Below the pieces are notes generated by a model. That model was not told the origin of the DNA and made no database searches. It saw only the letters and a list, made by a program, of their open reading frames with translations. Source: Gorsachius magnificus (taxonomy: Eukaryota > Chordata > Aves > Pelecaniformes > Ardeidae). Taken from it: a DNA stretch of 64,000 bases. Shown here in pieces: positions 1-14,900 of this stretch. The first letter of the stretch is position 1, and each line of letters starts with the position of its first letter. Both the position numbers and the translations under genes were made by a program. The stretch covers positions 57,518,602 to 57,582,601 of the forward strand of contig CM067085.1 in NCBI GenBank assembly GCA_034008185.1, written 5' to 3'.

Positions 1-790
1 AGAAATGCTTAGTTGCACTGTGCACTGGCTAGGAAAAATGGATTAGTTTTAAAATTCACCTTTTTTTTTTTTTTCATCAGACCAATTTTACCTAGAATTA
101 TTCTGTATGTGCTGGATAGTAAACATTCTAGAGGAACTGCAGCTGTCCTCGCCATTATGAAGCAACTAAACATGATTTGTATTTTAGGATCAGTGGAACT
201 TGAGGTTGCAGTGCAATAAAATTCCAGTGGATTGGTTTCCTTTGAGCTCTGTAAATACTGGTATTAATTAATGTTTCAGTCTGGGACATTTATCATCCAA
301 ATGCTAGCAAGAGCATGGTGGTGTGTGTCTGTTTCAGCAGCTGCTGAGATTGGATTTACATTTTCAGATCCCGTATCTCCCAAAGGAATAGAAGTTAACT
401 TGTCCAGTTGTGCCTGCCAGCCAGCCAGGTTTCTGAGATGAAATCTATGGAAAGTCTTGGGCTGCTTCCCGCTTCAAAGACTGATAAGTACTGCTGCTGC
501 TACTCAGTATTGATGGTTGGCAGTTGTTGCTAGATGGGAGACTGTGGCAGCACTGGCCTCATCTTTTCCAAGGCATTTGTCTTCCCTCAGTTTTCATGGG
601 CAGAGTGAAAGCTTACCTCTGCTTAACACTATGATTAGACAAAAGAGGAGTCTTTCTGCTTAACAGCTCTACCCTTTCTCCTGCTGCGGGGAAGAACCTC
701 AAGATTCCATAGAGGCATTCTAAGAGCTGAGTGATTCTTCACCGTGATTTCTTCATTTTGTGACATACAACCTTACACAGTTTGGATGGC

Positions 791-854
791 TCCTTATTGC
801 CTCCCCTTCTCCTCCTTATTGCCTCCCCTTCTCCTCCTTATTGCCTCCCCTTCT
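791..854. repeat. 22-bp tandem repeat, 2.9 copies
   Basis: The unit TCCTTATTGCCTCCCCTTCTCC occurs at 791-812 and 813-834, with a 20-bp partial copy at 835-854. The copies are identical, so this is a young minisatellite and probably length-polymorphic. Confidence 0.95.
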
Positions 855-1230
855 TACTTCCTTCCCTAAAAGGTGCTTTCCTGGCATACCTGTTAGGGTG
901 GCTCTTCTCCCTTTGGTACAGCAACTAACCTCTTTATTTTTTTCTCCCTGATGTTTGTTAAACCTTAGATTCCTCATTGCCAGGGACTTACTGGCTAAAG
1001 GCCAGCAAGCAAGATATTACCTCTTCAGCTTCCTCATAAATAGCCTTTTTTTTTTTTGTTCTTCTGGAATTGATTCTAGTTCCTGTGCTTTATTGGTTAT
1101 TGTACTATCTATTTTTCTGCATACTCCTCTTCCTCTCCCCCTTGTCTGCTGTATCCAGGTTTCCTATCTAATTTTTGAATTACATGCTTTTTGGTGAGAA
1201 GATGATCATTGAGTCAAAGAAAAATCTGTG

Positions 1231-1338
1231 CTACAAGAGGTCTCTGGTAGTGATCTAGTCAAGCCTCCTGCTCAAAGCAGAGGTAACACTGGAGTTAGAT
1301 CAGGTCACTCAGAACCTTGTCCTGAGGAGTTTTGAAAT
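1231..1338 (-). mobile_element. Degraded CR1 LINE 3'-end fragment
   Basis: Read on the minus strand, this stretch follows the CR1 3' region. There is a segment coding for the end of ORF2, then a CTGCTTTGAGCAGG-like block, a GACTAG..GA block and an AGAGACCTC-like block. Similarity is by memory of the avian CR1 consensus. The copy is diverged and lacks the terminal ATTCTATG repeats. Confidence 0.75.
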
Positions 1339-2930
1339 GATGTGTGTTATCGCACCACTGTGCTTTCTGCTTATCGGCTGAATGAAATCCGATAAAGTTC
1401 TCAGGAAAGCATCAGGGGCCTGGTTAGCTTTCGTTTTGTTGTTTCTTGCCATTGTAGCAAGCTGTCATAGCTACTGGAACTGTCTGCCTATGTTTTATTC
1501 ACCATTTGAAAGGTGGGGTGTTTTTTTAAATGTTAAGGTTTATTAGTGTAAGAAAAAACTTAATGTAGAGCTATTTTTATATATATCTGCATCCTGTTGA
1601 AGTGCTTCATAAGGTGAGGAAAATGTTTACCCCTGACTTGCATAATTTGAATTTTCTGAACACATGGTTTGGCTCATTCTCAAGTTTGTTCCTCAGTAAT
1701 TATTTCAGTCACTTAACAAAGAACGGCTGCATCCAGTATTCTAAATTATGTTTTGACTCTCAGATGTTACAAAATCTATTAATAGAAAATTTGAGGTTAG
1801 CTTAGTTAGAGTGTGCATAATGAACTAGGATGTAGCTGTCTGTGACGTTGCTAGTGACCCGCAAGAATAATTTGTACTGCATGTTGAATAGCTCATTGAA
1901 AACCACTTAGAAACTCTGTCTTTGGCTGCTTACCTATCTTGATCAGAGATTTCATGATACTATAGTATGCTGGCAATTACTTTGCATAGCAGCCTCTCAA
2001 TGTTTTGGATTGCATCTTTTAGACGTGCAGTACATCATCCTCTGCATGTAGCAAGTAGTTATTGCTAACACGATACTGTAAAATAGCCCTCAAATCAAGT
2101 GCATTTGTTATAATTGCAAAAGAAATTTGTTATCCAGCAATTTTTCTCTTAACCCCACTAAGAAAATGTTTAAACATATAAACAGAGTAATACATTTAAA
2201 TGGAAGAATTTTGCATCCTTAAGCTACATAAATAAAATGCGTCAGAATTCTGGTAGCAGCATTAATCCGGAAAAACAACTCTACCTTACAGTGCATATTT
2301 AAGAACAGAAGTACAAAATGAGTCATATACATAGCCAGGAAAATAGGGTCATGTTTGTAATATCTGGTAATAATCTCAGAAGCTTTCTTTGGAAACAAGG
2401 CATTAAAATAATGAAAAGGCTTTTTTATAGTGAAGTTACTGTTACTTCGCAATCTGTCCAATACTGTATTAGTAAAAATTTTGTACTAAATCTTTGAAAA
2501 ATTAATAAAATAGGCTTTTAAAATTTTAATCAGTATAATATCTTTGAGTAGCTTTTAACCTAGATATGTCATTCTTTGTAAAATATCAGACTTTTCAGAT
2601 TATGATAAGCACAGAGGTTTTGGGTTATCTCTTTCTTGAAGATACAATTGGATCTCTTAGGCTGGAGTAAGTTTCAAGATGTCATTAAAAAAAGCGCTTT
2701 CGGCTCCTGAAGTGTGTTTCAGATATATTTGTTTTAACAAGTATAATCCAAATGCTCGCTTAGAAAAATGTAACTGCTCTGATGTATTTTAGTGTGTTCT
2801 TCGGTTAGGTCATGTAACTGAAGTTTCTTAACATGCAATACTTGTGTTGTATGTGCAAATGCCTGAAGGAATTGCAATGGATTCTGTTACCTTGAATCTA
2901 ATATATTTTTATTTCTGTTATTTATTTTAG

Positions 2931-2972
2931 GAAACACTCCTTTACATCTTGCTGTGATGTTGGGACATAAAG
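2931..2972 (+). CDS. ANKRD13C: ANKRD13C coding exon, first visible (ankyrin repeat)
   Basis: A 42-nt exon between tattttag and gtaggt. It encodes the ankyrin core TPLHLA. It begins in phase with one G supplied by the upstream exon and ends after AAA G. Confidence 0.95.
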
Positions 2973-5900
2973 GTAGGTAAAACCATCAGTTAGCTCTTAA
3001 ATTATCCTGAAGATTTAGGGGCAAGGGGAAAAAAAGATTTTTCAGGTTTTCTGAATGTGATCTTGTGTTTCAAGCTAGTTCAAAGTTGAGGTTTTCTGAA
3101 CAGAAGACGCCTCACAAATTTAGAATAGAAAAGTTGGAGAAGAAATCAGAGCTGTTCTTTAGACCACAATCAAGGAGCTAGGTAGTGAATGGGGTAGGAC
3201 ACAAAGGAGTTGTAGCAGTTGGACTCCTTATGAGCCTAGAACAAGAACAGTGGGTGGACCCCTCTCCTCTCTTTTTGCAGAGTTGGAATGAAATTGGGAA
3301 ACTTGGACTATGATAGAAGATTGAGAAACAACTCTAAGCAGTGGAGGCAAGCGTATGCATGCCTGCTTCCCCTTTGGCATCCAAGCAGCTGAAGCGGAGG
3401 GATAGACTCACTCTGTGTAGGCAGGGGACTTGATCCAGGCAGATCTCTCTTTTAATATGCTATTAATTCATGGTACAGAAGGGTTATTAATTTCTGTTTG
3501 TGTGATGATTACCCTTACTCTTTGTCAACACTTTTCTGGTTATTAGCATCACTGTGTTGTTGCTGATCTGCTCACTAGAGGTGTTGAACAACCCCATTTA
3601 GCTTTTTCCTAGTGAAGCAAATCAGAATAACACCCTCTAGAATAAAATGACTCTGTGAGTGGAAATGTAATCGCTCACCTGCTTTTTGCATATTCCTTCG
3701 CTCAATTCAAATTTCTGACCCACTGCCTAGCTGTTTCTTCGTGTTTCAAGACTGCCGTATTCGGGGCATAGGACAGCCTATGGGACTGTGCAGCCTGTTG
3801 ATTCACGATGGCTCTCATATTTCCAGATATCTTTCGAGGATTTCTTTACAGCAGAATTTCAAGGCACAGGAATTAAATTTCTACTTCAAATAGAAAGTAT
3901 AGAAGTAAACATGTTTCAAGACTGGGAGGAGACTTTGGAGTATGATTGTTTAGTCTCTGAGACAGTAAAATTCTTTTTCACTACTGAAACAAGCATGGCT
4001 TGGTGTCATTCAGCTGTGTGAGTCCTGTGCCTGGTATGTGGTACTGCTCCATGAGAGAGCTGTTGTTAACTGAAACACCTGGTGGATTTGGAGAGGGGAA
4101 TGCAGGAAATGCAGTAAGTTGTCTTAGGATGTTTTGGCAATACCTAGGAAGTGATCTAAGATAATTGAGAGTTATAGTGGGAAGTGATTTTAAAGGAGGA
4201 CGGTAGAGGTGGCTTATGCAGAACTAAGAAACAGTAGAGCTTGCTGGAATCTGCCAATATTGGTCTAGCCTGTGATACTTTTTAAATAGAGAAAAAAAAA
4301 CGAGAAGAAGATTTGCAGAAACATTTGAGATGGTAGTGAAGAAAATATGTTTTACAGGTGCCTGCCTACTAGAAGTCACAGGAGTTGGGTTTTTTTTTTC
4401 CAACTTGCAAAAAATGTTGATTTCTCAGAACTGCTGTTTTTCAGTTAGGGTCCTAGACCAGAGGCTTAAAACAATAGAAAGAAACGGAGGCAGAAGCCTT
4501 CCTTTAATTTCTCAGCCTTAAATAAGACATTTTTCTTCGTAAGATAGATTTTAGTTTTGTAACTACTTACCTTGTGTTTTCAAGTGATGATGATCAGCTA
4601 TGTGTATAACTTCTACTGTGCCTTATTGCAGTGTTTGTTTCAAGCCTTAGTTTGTTACGGTCATTAGTTAATATTTACAAGTTTTGCACTGTTGGGTGTA
4701 GAAGGGATTGTGTGGTTTTGGTTAAAAGGCGATTAGCTGTCCTGAAGGGACATTTTCGATATAACTACAACAGTATTGTACCACATTAATAAATACAAAC
4801 AATTTTGATCAAAGATGCTTCTTCCAATAAAACTGATAGAAAAGAATTTACCAACTTCAATTCACTATGGTTGAATATTTATTGAAAGTCTCTCTTAAAA
4901 TTTGGTTATGTTTCAGCTCCAGGATAAAAAGCAATCTATTTAGTGCTGACAGATTCCTTGAATATGAGTTATCCTCATGCATAGTACAGCGAGGAGAGGC
5001 ATTTCTTCCCTCCTTTTCTCACTGGCTGCATGTTTCAGATTGCAGTTTGCAATTCACCTCTTGGCTTCTTTCCATGTAGTCAGTCATCCTGTGTGTAAAG
5101 CCCTAAATCCTTTTAGGATGCTTGTGGTGAGCCTTTGTCTAGCTTGCCTAGAGCAGGGCTATTTGTGCATGACATCCAGCACAATACCTGATTTACTGTT
5201 TCAGCTTTGAATCCTGCATAGTCATTGATCCACCTAGAGCCCCAGGTCCTTTCCTACCTTGTTAGTCTGTCTCATTGGTATCGAAGGTCAGTTTTCTGTC
5301 TTTCTGGGGTGATGTATATAGACTGTTCAGCTGTATATAGCAGCTTTATAGCCAGTCTTTTCTGAAGTGCAGGGTGAATTTATACCCTGTTTGTTTAACT
5401 GAAAATGTAATCTGGCTGGTAAATGCAAGCTTATTTGCCTGTTCGCTGTACAGTGTTGTTATTGTGTTAGGCACTATATTTAAGTAACCGTAAAAATACT
5501 TCTCTGTGTTTGCTGGCAGAATAGTCAGGGCTTTTGTTTATTTACCACAAAAGACAGTATATTCCCCAGTGAAGTGTCTCTCCCTTTCCAAACACTGTGC
5601 TTGCCAGTGACTCACGACTGTTGCATCTCGAATGACTAGTACAGCTTCCTGTAACACCTATAGTAGGAGAATAATCCAGGCAGTTCCTCTATCTGTCATG
5701 CCTGCCCATCCTATTCGTAATGAGACATTTCTTCAGCCTACAGCTCCAGCTTGGTACTGCTCCATCATTTGCACATGGGTCAGGTTGATTTTAATGAGAT
5801 GTGGTGAGGAGACTTTCTGTAGTTAGAAGCTGAAGAATCGTTGCAAATGAGGACAGCTTATTGAAAACATGGAAACACTGAAAGCTTTCTTCTCTCCCTG

Positions 5901-8900
5901 ATTTTAAGGGCTATTCATCATTCCACCATCACCTTTTACCCATAGACAGACAAGTGAATGCCAGTTGAGCTGTGACTCCGCCAGGAACTTGTGTGGCTTT
6001 GATGAGATGTAAACATTGCTTTATCAGCACAGTGTGTGCATGCTGAGCTTCGGGGATAGCAGTGATGCATGCTGTTACTGATGATGTTGATGAAAAATGT
6101 AGGCATTGCAAGTGTACATCTGTTGATGGAGCACAGGACCATGAGTTGTGTGCTGTCTTATCAGTGCTCCAGATATCCACGTTGTTGGTCCTATATCATC
6201 TGTTACTTGCTGTACGCCAGTTACGCACATGTTCTCAGGCTTGCCTAGGTCAGAGTGTGCTTGTTTGCCCACTGTAGATGCCATGTTACCACCACAAGAT
6301 GTTACAGCGCATAGGGATGTGTTAGTGCCACAGGTTCCTCTCTGCCTCCCATACAGACAATGTTCTCAAGAGTTGCCTAAAGTCTATGTCTCCGTGCATG
6401 TTTCTAGCAAATCAGACCTTTGCGTGAAGGGGGTTGAGATAAGAGAGGGGGAAGACCGTGCACAATTCCACATGTGGAAGACCATTAAGTGTGTCTTGGT
6501 ACGCGGTTTTGTGCATTAAGGAGAGAGAGATGATGTAATGATTTAAAAATAGTTGTGTAGTGTTGTGTGTGTGTGTGTATGTGCGCATACAGAAATACAA
6601 ATTTATAAAAAGCAAAATATAAGAAGAAGAAGGGATGTTTCTTCAGTGGTTATGTAATTGGGTAGTTGATCACCAGTTATGTTTTTAGTGCTAATTTTTT
6701 ACAGGGAAGTACCATAAGTACTTACATAAATGTTTTTTTTCTTAGTTTAAAGTTTGAGTTGGAATCTAGATACATATTTTGATGAACTGTTTAATATATT
6801 GAATATCGACTACTTTTACTTTATTATTGTTTCCTTTATTATGAATGATATTGCTACATCCTTGATGTTTACTGTAAATAATTATTACTGTTTTCTTACA
6901 GAATGTGCACACTTGCTTTTAGCCCATAATGCTCCAGTAAAGGTGAAAAATGCTCAGGGATGGAGCCCTCTTGCAGAAGCCATCAGCTATGGAGACAGAC
7001 AAATGAGTAAGAACCTCTGCTTCCCAATTAATCAGAAATTGAAGCCTCATTCAGAACAGGAAGACAGGTTTTCAAGCTAGGAGTTTTTATAATACTACTA
7101 TTTGAGTTCTCTGAAGAGTTTATCTTAATCAGTTGAACTTTTTTACATCTAGATGTGGTGTGACAAGTTCTATACATGTCCATTTCCTTGATAAGAAAGA
7201 AATTGCATTGGGTTACATAATGCTAAGTAGAATTAAGGTTTTGCTTACAGTGATTGTAAAAGCTATAAACTAGCATTCTGTCTGTACTTAAAATTGTAGT
7301 TACAAGGTCAGAATGGATTTTAGCTCTATGGGATCGTCTAATTGGAACTGCTCCATGTGGTCATATGTATATTTGATATATTAATTGGCAATGGAATATT
7401 GCTTTTATGTTTCATCTCAACAGGCCAGTAGGCAAATATAGTGATTGCTTACTCACTTCAGATATAAGTAGTAAAGGGAACATTATTCTACTGCTACTTA
7501 CTACTGGATGTTAATAGTATTTGGTATTATCATGTCCCGTAGCGGAAAACTCACTATATATGGTACATATTAATGTATTATTAATACATTAATTCACTAG
7601 TTTGTAATATACTAACAACATTCTGCATGTCAACTGGTCACGACTAAAGAACTTTCTCTAGTGGGAGTAGATGTTATGCAATCTATAGGCTCATATTCAA
7701 TAATATACATCTGTACCCACATGTTTACTAATGTAAAAGACCTCTTGACATAATTGTATACCTTATATTATAAACAATTATTGAGGCTTTTCTTCCTGTT
7801 GCGATCAGAGTAGGCTATGTATAATTACTATAATTTCAAGTGAATTTCCCCAAAGTCTGATAAAATGTTGCATTTGCATTGTTTTTTCTTTTTTTAAGAT
7901 GTCAAATAATTACATTAACCTGTACTTAAACAAATAGAATAGATTTACCTTATGGTTAATTTCTGTTTAGTTACAGCACTCCTAAGGAAGCTTAAACAGC
8001 AGTCCAGGGAAAGTGTTGAAGAAAAGCGACCTCGATTATTAAAAGCCCTGAAAGAGGTAAGTTCAAGGCAGTTGTGTTGACAAAAACAGATTGTGATGGA
8101 AGGCAGTGGCTTATATTCTTAGTATGGATGCTCTGGCAAACTGTAAAGTTTTTCACTTTCTTTTGCGCTTAATAGCAATCTTGGCTTACAGTGCCCATTT
8201 TAAAGGATCACAGAATTATGTGTATTTTTAAGATAATACTTCCTTCTCAGCTTCTAGAAATTCAAACAGAAAGGTTTCCATACAACAGACCTGCTAGTTG
8301 TCTTTGCAACCTAAAAGTTAAAGAATGCATTTTTAATCTGTATTTATTTAATTAGATTTTTAAGGCTTTCTTAAATCTTTTGTTTTGGTGAATAATTTAC
8401 CGATTTTGTTTAGCCACCAGTCATGAATGACAATTTCTTTTCTTGTTTAGTAATGAGAGAGATTTTTGGTTTAATTCTCCATCTACACGCAGCAGCCAGT
8501 TCTCCTTGAGCACAGTGAAACATTCCTCAGTTTAGGGAAACCAAGAAGAAAAGCTCAGTTGCCTCTGTTTCAAACTGCTGCTAGCGTGCTAAAACTGTGG
8601 TTATAAAGCGCAGGTGGTTATTTCCCTTTCAGTGGGGTGAGCTTCTCCTGCCTAGTCAAGTGGTAAAATATGAATGGGTTTGTAAAAACACAAGTATTTA
8701 TCTTAATCCATACATCTGAAAAGTTGAGCTAAACTGCATCACTGATACGGTCTATGAATATGCTCTGCCAATGTTCCTATGTTTTTCATTGATTAAAAAA
8801 AAAAAAAAAACCCGCTGTCTGTCAAGAAGTGAAAAGCTTTCAGGTTTTGTGTGAGAGCAAACAGAAAGCAGACACAGCCTTACTAAAACAGCTCTGCTGG

Positions 8901-11900
8901 TCCTTATTCGTGCTGGTGCAATACCTGGCCTAGAGTTGCATGTTTTTCTTCTTGCGTGGAGTGGAAATATGCAGCTACCTCAGTGGTATTACCAATATTT
9001 GCTAATTTTAATCAAGTCAACCCTTACTTTGCTTTTGCTTTGCATACAGTTTAAAGGAGTTGTCTGGCATGTGTTTGTGGAGGTAGAGGAATTTTTATAT
9101 AATGACTTAAGCATATTTCCAGAAGGCAAATTGAAATTTGTGTATGTGAATACTTCTAGCTGAAACCTGACTCACTAATTTAAGCCAGAACATGTAATTC
9201 CATGGGGCTGGATGTGATCAATTAAAGAAGCGAAGAGCTCCACAGGTCTTTTTTTAAACACATATTTACAATAAATCTTTTAAAATCTATGGCTTAATAG
9301 CGGTGTAAATTATTATTTTAAGAAGTGATTAAAAATGGGTAGTTCAAATGAGTCACAATTTTTATCCTTATTGATTCTGCTTTAGTTAAAGCTTCAGAAA
9401 TGTTTAAGTTCAGTATAAATTCAAATACTAACATTAGAGAAAAAAGTTCTTTGGCAAAATACAACTTCTGCCTGTCTTTCAGCAAATTTTACAGTTGTCA
9501 TTTAGACTAAAAAGCTTGTTAATATATTCTTTTCATCTCAGCTAGGTGACTTCTATCTAGAGCTTCACTGGGATTTTCAAAGTTGGGGTAAGCAATTGCA
9601 TATTCCTTTCATAGGGAGAAAATACAATCAGTCTTCAGCACATTTGTTCTCTCAAGTTTAAATTCCCTTCTGGTTTGCATGTTCTCAATACAGTTCTCAC
9701 AATCTAAGTTATAAAGAAAGGACAGAACTTTTTTGCTGAATTGTTTTTGCTTATTCATTTTTGGAGCTGAATTCTATTCTGTAACCCAATGACACAATCC
9801 AAATATGGGGGGGGGAGCAAGCTGTTGTTTACTTTAAGAAACTGATTATTAGAAGAGTAAAATATTAAAATGTCTATCTGATTGATTAGTTCATTATGGA
9901 GCAACGGTTTGATCAATTTAGATGAGTAACTGGAATTGGGGCATTTAATTTCCTGAATTTCAGCCTGTATTCTGAATGGTGACTGTCAGTTAAGCGCAGC
10001 TATGTGGTAGGTTCTTCAAACCCTACCTTCACCTTAATGTTTCTCTTATGTGACTGTACAACATTTAGTGTTCTCTGTTTCCACCTCCTGTAGAAGAAAA
10101 ATCTAAATAAATGAGCAAAAATGTATTAACAATGATCAATATGTCTGAAAAATGTCAAAATATCGGAAGTGATACCTTCTACTACTCATTGAAATTTAAG
10201 TTAGTAACTTTATATACTTTCATATAGGAATAGTCTAAGTATTTGCTGCACTATATGCTGCTTCTAATATTCTGAGGAGGAATGAGCAGCCAGGCTGCCA
10301 TCAAATGTTGAACAGATATGGAACAAATACCTCCTTTTTCTAGGTGGCTTTACTGTATGCTGCACATTTAATGAGTATGCTTTTTCATGGAAGAGTCAGC
10401 ATAACAAAGAGAGTAGAGCTAGGCATGGTGTAAGATAAGACATTGCTTAGTGATGAGACTGCAGCCTGACTTGCAGAGTATGATGGTGGCAGTGATGCCA
10501 GGGGTAAAGCCAACTTCTAGGGTTCCTCTTTTCTAGGAGTCTCACTGGGCCTCTGTTTACATTATTTAGTTTTTTCTATATATTCTCTTTCTTGAAGAGA
10601 AAAAGATTCTCTGGGCAGTGCCTCTGTCCCAGTTGTTGTTCCTCTAGGCTAATTACATTTTACAGGTGCTCTTAATTCTTTGTAGTTTGTTTTGAAGAAA
10701 GTGTTAAAATCCCATTGTGTTGAATTGATTTTATTGCTATAAAGTAAATAACACTTTTTAGCATAAGGACAGCTGCAGTCTGATAGATTCATCTCGTAAT
10801 ACTATACTGACTCTCAGTTCCACTGGTGGTTTAATGTTTGCTTGATGTTTTAAACTTAGTGCATTGGATATTTTTTTTCCTGCTTGGGGGTGTTCTGCTT
10901 TAATTGTAGCTAAGCTTTCAGTTGGTGAAGTAAACTATCAAATAACAGAATTAGAATTTCAAACAGGTAGAAGACGAGTTATTAGAACTTATAAATGATT
11001 TAGCTGTGGCTGAGGACATTTAAAGTTATGCCCTGATGCTGAAACAATTACAAATCAGTTTTGCAGTTATTGAATAAAAATAACCCTGGTATTAGTCAGT
11101 TGTATTTGTATTGAGATTATGATGAAAAATGGGTATGTTGTATTTGTATTAAAACACATCGAGATTCAAACTGATGTATAGTTTTAATAGAAATATTTTG
11201 CAGAGGAACCTCAATGTCCTAATTGCATTCTCTCTCCCTACCTTTAGTGCCTTTACTTTCCCGAATTCTGCCTTCTGACGCATGTAAAATACACAAACAA
11301 GGTATAAATATCAGGTAAGTACTGATTTTACAGTATGTGTTACCTAAGTCGTAAATATCTGCATGTTAGTGAAAATGATGTATTCCAGCGTAGTCCGAAA
11401 GAAATCACTGAGGAGTTTGCAAATGTTTGTGAAGCAGCGTTGTGTTTGTGCATTGGCGTTTAGGGGCAAGAAGTGGTTTGAACTTCAGGCTGTCTTTTTT
11501 TCTCCATTGATCTGAATTTAACTTCAGTTCCTGAGTCACTTAAAATATAAAGCGAAAGCAGTTAAGCTGTATAAGGCTTTATCTACCAGACATGACAATG
11601 GTTAATTGAAAAACAGGAATTTGATATTTTTAACACAATTTCAAATAAAATGAGCTTTCAGTATTTTGTGAAGAAATGTCGCTGTCCCAGTCTATGTAGT
11701 TAAAACAGTGGTATAGTTTCTCTCTTTAAAATGCTTGTGACAGATTCACATCCTCAATAGAGTGCATCCAGGAGTCTTTTCAAGCTCAGCCCTTTAAGTG
11801 GTTTAGTTTGGGGTTTTGGATTCAAATGTCTTTTCTGTCTTTTTCTTTAGGTTCCAAAGTTTAAAACAAAAGTCAAGAATGTGATTCAGAAGATTAAATC

Positions 11901-14900
11901 TGTAGAAAATTTTGTTCTATTAAAGCTGTTAGCATAGGTCTGTGAACTGAGTTTTTAGGTCAAATTTGAGTCTGAGACCATTTTTTTCCCCCCTTCTCAT
12001 TTCTGTGTGCTCTGCTTGTATGAGACTGGCACTGAGTGGAAATGGCTACTGATTCTTGAAATCAGAGACTCATATATCTTACTCAAAGATGAGCATTAAG
12101 CAGTCACCCCTGAGAGCTGAAGTGGTCACTAAATTCAGGTTCTTCAACCATCTTTGTTAAAGAAGTATATATTCCAGCAATAACAAATATGAATTGCTAG
12201 AGAGATCTTTGTCATCGGCTCCATATTCTAGTTGTTTAGGTCAGCAGAAGCATTTCTTTTTGTGTTGATGAGGGGAAAAGTTAGGAATAGCAACTAAAAT
12301 AAGTAAAATAAAATAAATCCGTCCGTTTCTTAGTCATCTTCATAATTTGGGTTATGCCCTAATATTGTTACTCAAATCTTGTAGAGTAGGATACTGATCA
12401 CATGGAGTCATCGTATTTCTCAATGTGTAGCACATACTGGCTGTATAAATTCTGTCACTTCCTCATGCTGGCAGTTTTGAGATAAAGTTTTCTGAAGAAA
12501 ACTTTACCTTTTCCTATGAAGTTAGCATAAGAATGATTTGGAATGCATTTATAACAGTAGAGATGTTATAATGTGAAACTTAATAGCAATTTTTTTTATT
12601 TCTGCATCCAGGTTTCACTTACAAAATATTCTATGAAAGCTTAAGCCTTAGTATGTTTGGTTGTGATTTGAAAAAAATGCTTTTGCATGCAAACTGAACT
12701 TATTAGTGTATTTGAGTGTTTATGGGTAGCTTCTTTTAAAGTATTGGTATATTTTCACAGGCTGGACACAACTCTCATAGACTTTACCGACATGAAGTGC
12801 CAACGAGGGGATTTAAGCTTCATTTTTAACGGTGATGCTGCACCCTCTGAATCTTTTGTAGTTTTAGACAATGAACAAAAAGTTTACCAGCGAATACATC
12901 ATGAGGTAAAGATCTGTGTGAATGTAGGGTGTGAAAATACCTCAAGCTTTTACTTCACATCAGAAGTCTGACTTACTTTATTAAGCAAAATGTGCCTCTC
13001 AGAAAGACCCAAACAAGCTCCAAAGAAATGTAGACCAAAGAATTTTTTGCTCAGTTGTTATAACTTAAGCTGTATAGGTGACACAAAATTTTGTTATGAA
13101 AAACAGTGCTTTTGAATACAGACTTCTAAATGAGGAAAAAGCTAGAACATGAATCTTTTCGAAAAAACTTTTATCATTCCGAGTAGGCAAATATGTTTTA
13201 ACTTATGACGCATGCTACTTTTAATCTTTCCAGTGCACTTAATTTTGGTGACCTCAAGTGGGTTTTCAAACTTGCTTGCCACTGCTTTGCATCTGTTTAG
13301 TCACTGGCCAGTTCAGCTGTTAACAATGCAAGGGTGTGACTCATTGGCCCCCTTGTGTTTAGTAAAGTTCTATTCAGTATTTGGGAATTTTTCTTCTAGG
13401 AATCTGAGATGGAAACAGAAGAAGAGGTTGACATTCTGATGAGCAGTGATATTTACTCAGCAACATTATCAACCAAATCAATTACCTTCACACGTGCCCA
13501 AACAGGATGGCTTTTTCGAGAAGACAAAACAGTAAGCTGAAAGAAAATTTCCCAGGCTGCATTACTGAAGGGGATTTTAGTCAAATTTCCCTTGGCCACT
13601 CTTAAATTCTTAAACAATCTTTTCGTCTTCAAGTTTCCATTGATATGAAAGCTCTCTTCCTGATGGAGTTCTTTTGTTTGTGCTGTACGTACCTTACTGG
13701 GATTGTCCACTGATAGCTCATGTGGTTGGTTGTGTAAATGACAACATTTCAATCCTGAAGTTATCTTCACTGCACAGAAGTGCAATTGTTTGGATATACA
13801 AGAATTTAAATGTTTGGGGGGGGTGTTTTATCTTCTGTGAGTCATTAATGTCCAATTCCTTTTGTGCAGGAAAGAGTGGGAAACTTTTTGGCAGATTTCT
13901 ACTTGGTTAATGGACTTGTATTAGAATCAAGGAAAAGAAGAGAACATCTCAGTGAGGAGGATATTCTTCGAAATAAAGCTATCATGGAGAGCCTGAGTAA
14001 AGGTGGCAACTTAATGGAACAAAATTTTGAGGTAGAGTTAAGTAATTCTTCACAATTTGTGAATTTCTGCATAGGAGAATATAGTCTTTCACACCAGTCA
14101 TTTAGCAAAACCTATAGATAATGTTCATATTCTGTTTTGATTGTCTTAATTTTAAAATTATAAATACAACCTACAAGTATAATCATGGTGATACATTAAT
14201 GAATCATCCCGATTAGTGCACACATTGAGGAATTTCTGTAATTATATTGGATATTTCAGTCTTAATTTGTTTCTTAGTAAAAGATGATGGGTTTGGATGT
14301 GGCAAATTACTTTAACTTCTTTTACACCAAATGTTTATTATTTAGAATGCCTTTCTGTTTTTCTTTTCAATCGCGTTTTCCTTTAGCTTCATTAAAATGG
14401 AGTAAGCGTGTTATTATCACAATGAAATCAAGAGCTATTCAGAATGAGCCAGACATCATCTGGCAACACTCATGCAGCCTTTTAAAAATTATTAATTTAT
14501 TTCTGTATTAGCTTGTGCTTTGTTACTTGTCATTCAGACACTTGAATTAACTGATTAACTGATGTATTAAAACAGCCAACTTCTATGTAAAACACAGTTT
14601 GAGGCCAAGTACCTAAATGGAGACTAAGAGCAGGAGATGGAAAAGCCCAGTGAAGTATCAGCTACAAACTGGATAGACTATATTGCTGTCCTTCATAGAA
14701 CTGAAATACAGTTGTATCTTTTGAATGGCAAAATTCTAAGAGACTATAAGGAAAGATAAACAGTTAAGACATGTTTTTCTGAACAGCCTGTCAGACGGCA
14801 GTCACTTACTCCGCCATCACCCAATACAATTACATGGGAAGAGTACATATCTGCTGAAAATGGAAAGTAAGTATTTTTGTTTTATTGACATTAACTTCCA

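Larger units (their letters stand above)
1..2930 (+). other. ANKRD13C: ANKRD13C intron, 5' end not in window
   Basis: AT-rich intronic DNA upstream of the first visible exon. The short open frames here show no codon pattern or family resemblance. It contains a pyrimidine-rich 22-bp tandem repeat (791-854) and an old antisense CR1 fragment (1231-1338). Nothing else is recognised. Confidence 0.85.
7007..12760 (+). other. ANKRD13C: ANKRD13C introns around four short exons
   Basis: Four introns (7007-7970, 8057-9541, 9588-11247, 11315-12760) separated by the small exons listed. They are AT-rich and unremarkable except for a near-perfect palindrome at 7569-7593, an A-run at about 8795-8810 and a G-run near 9807. 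No RNA gene or mobile element was recognised. Confidence 0.85.

Noticed and set aside
12687..12971. 94-codon + strand frame
   Set aside because: It is an ANKRD13C exon with intronic ends. The splice-bounded exon 12761-12905 explains it.
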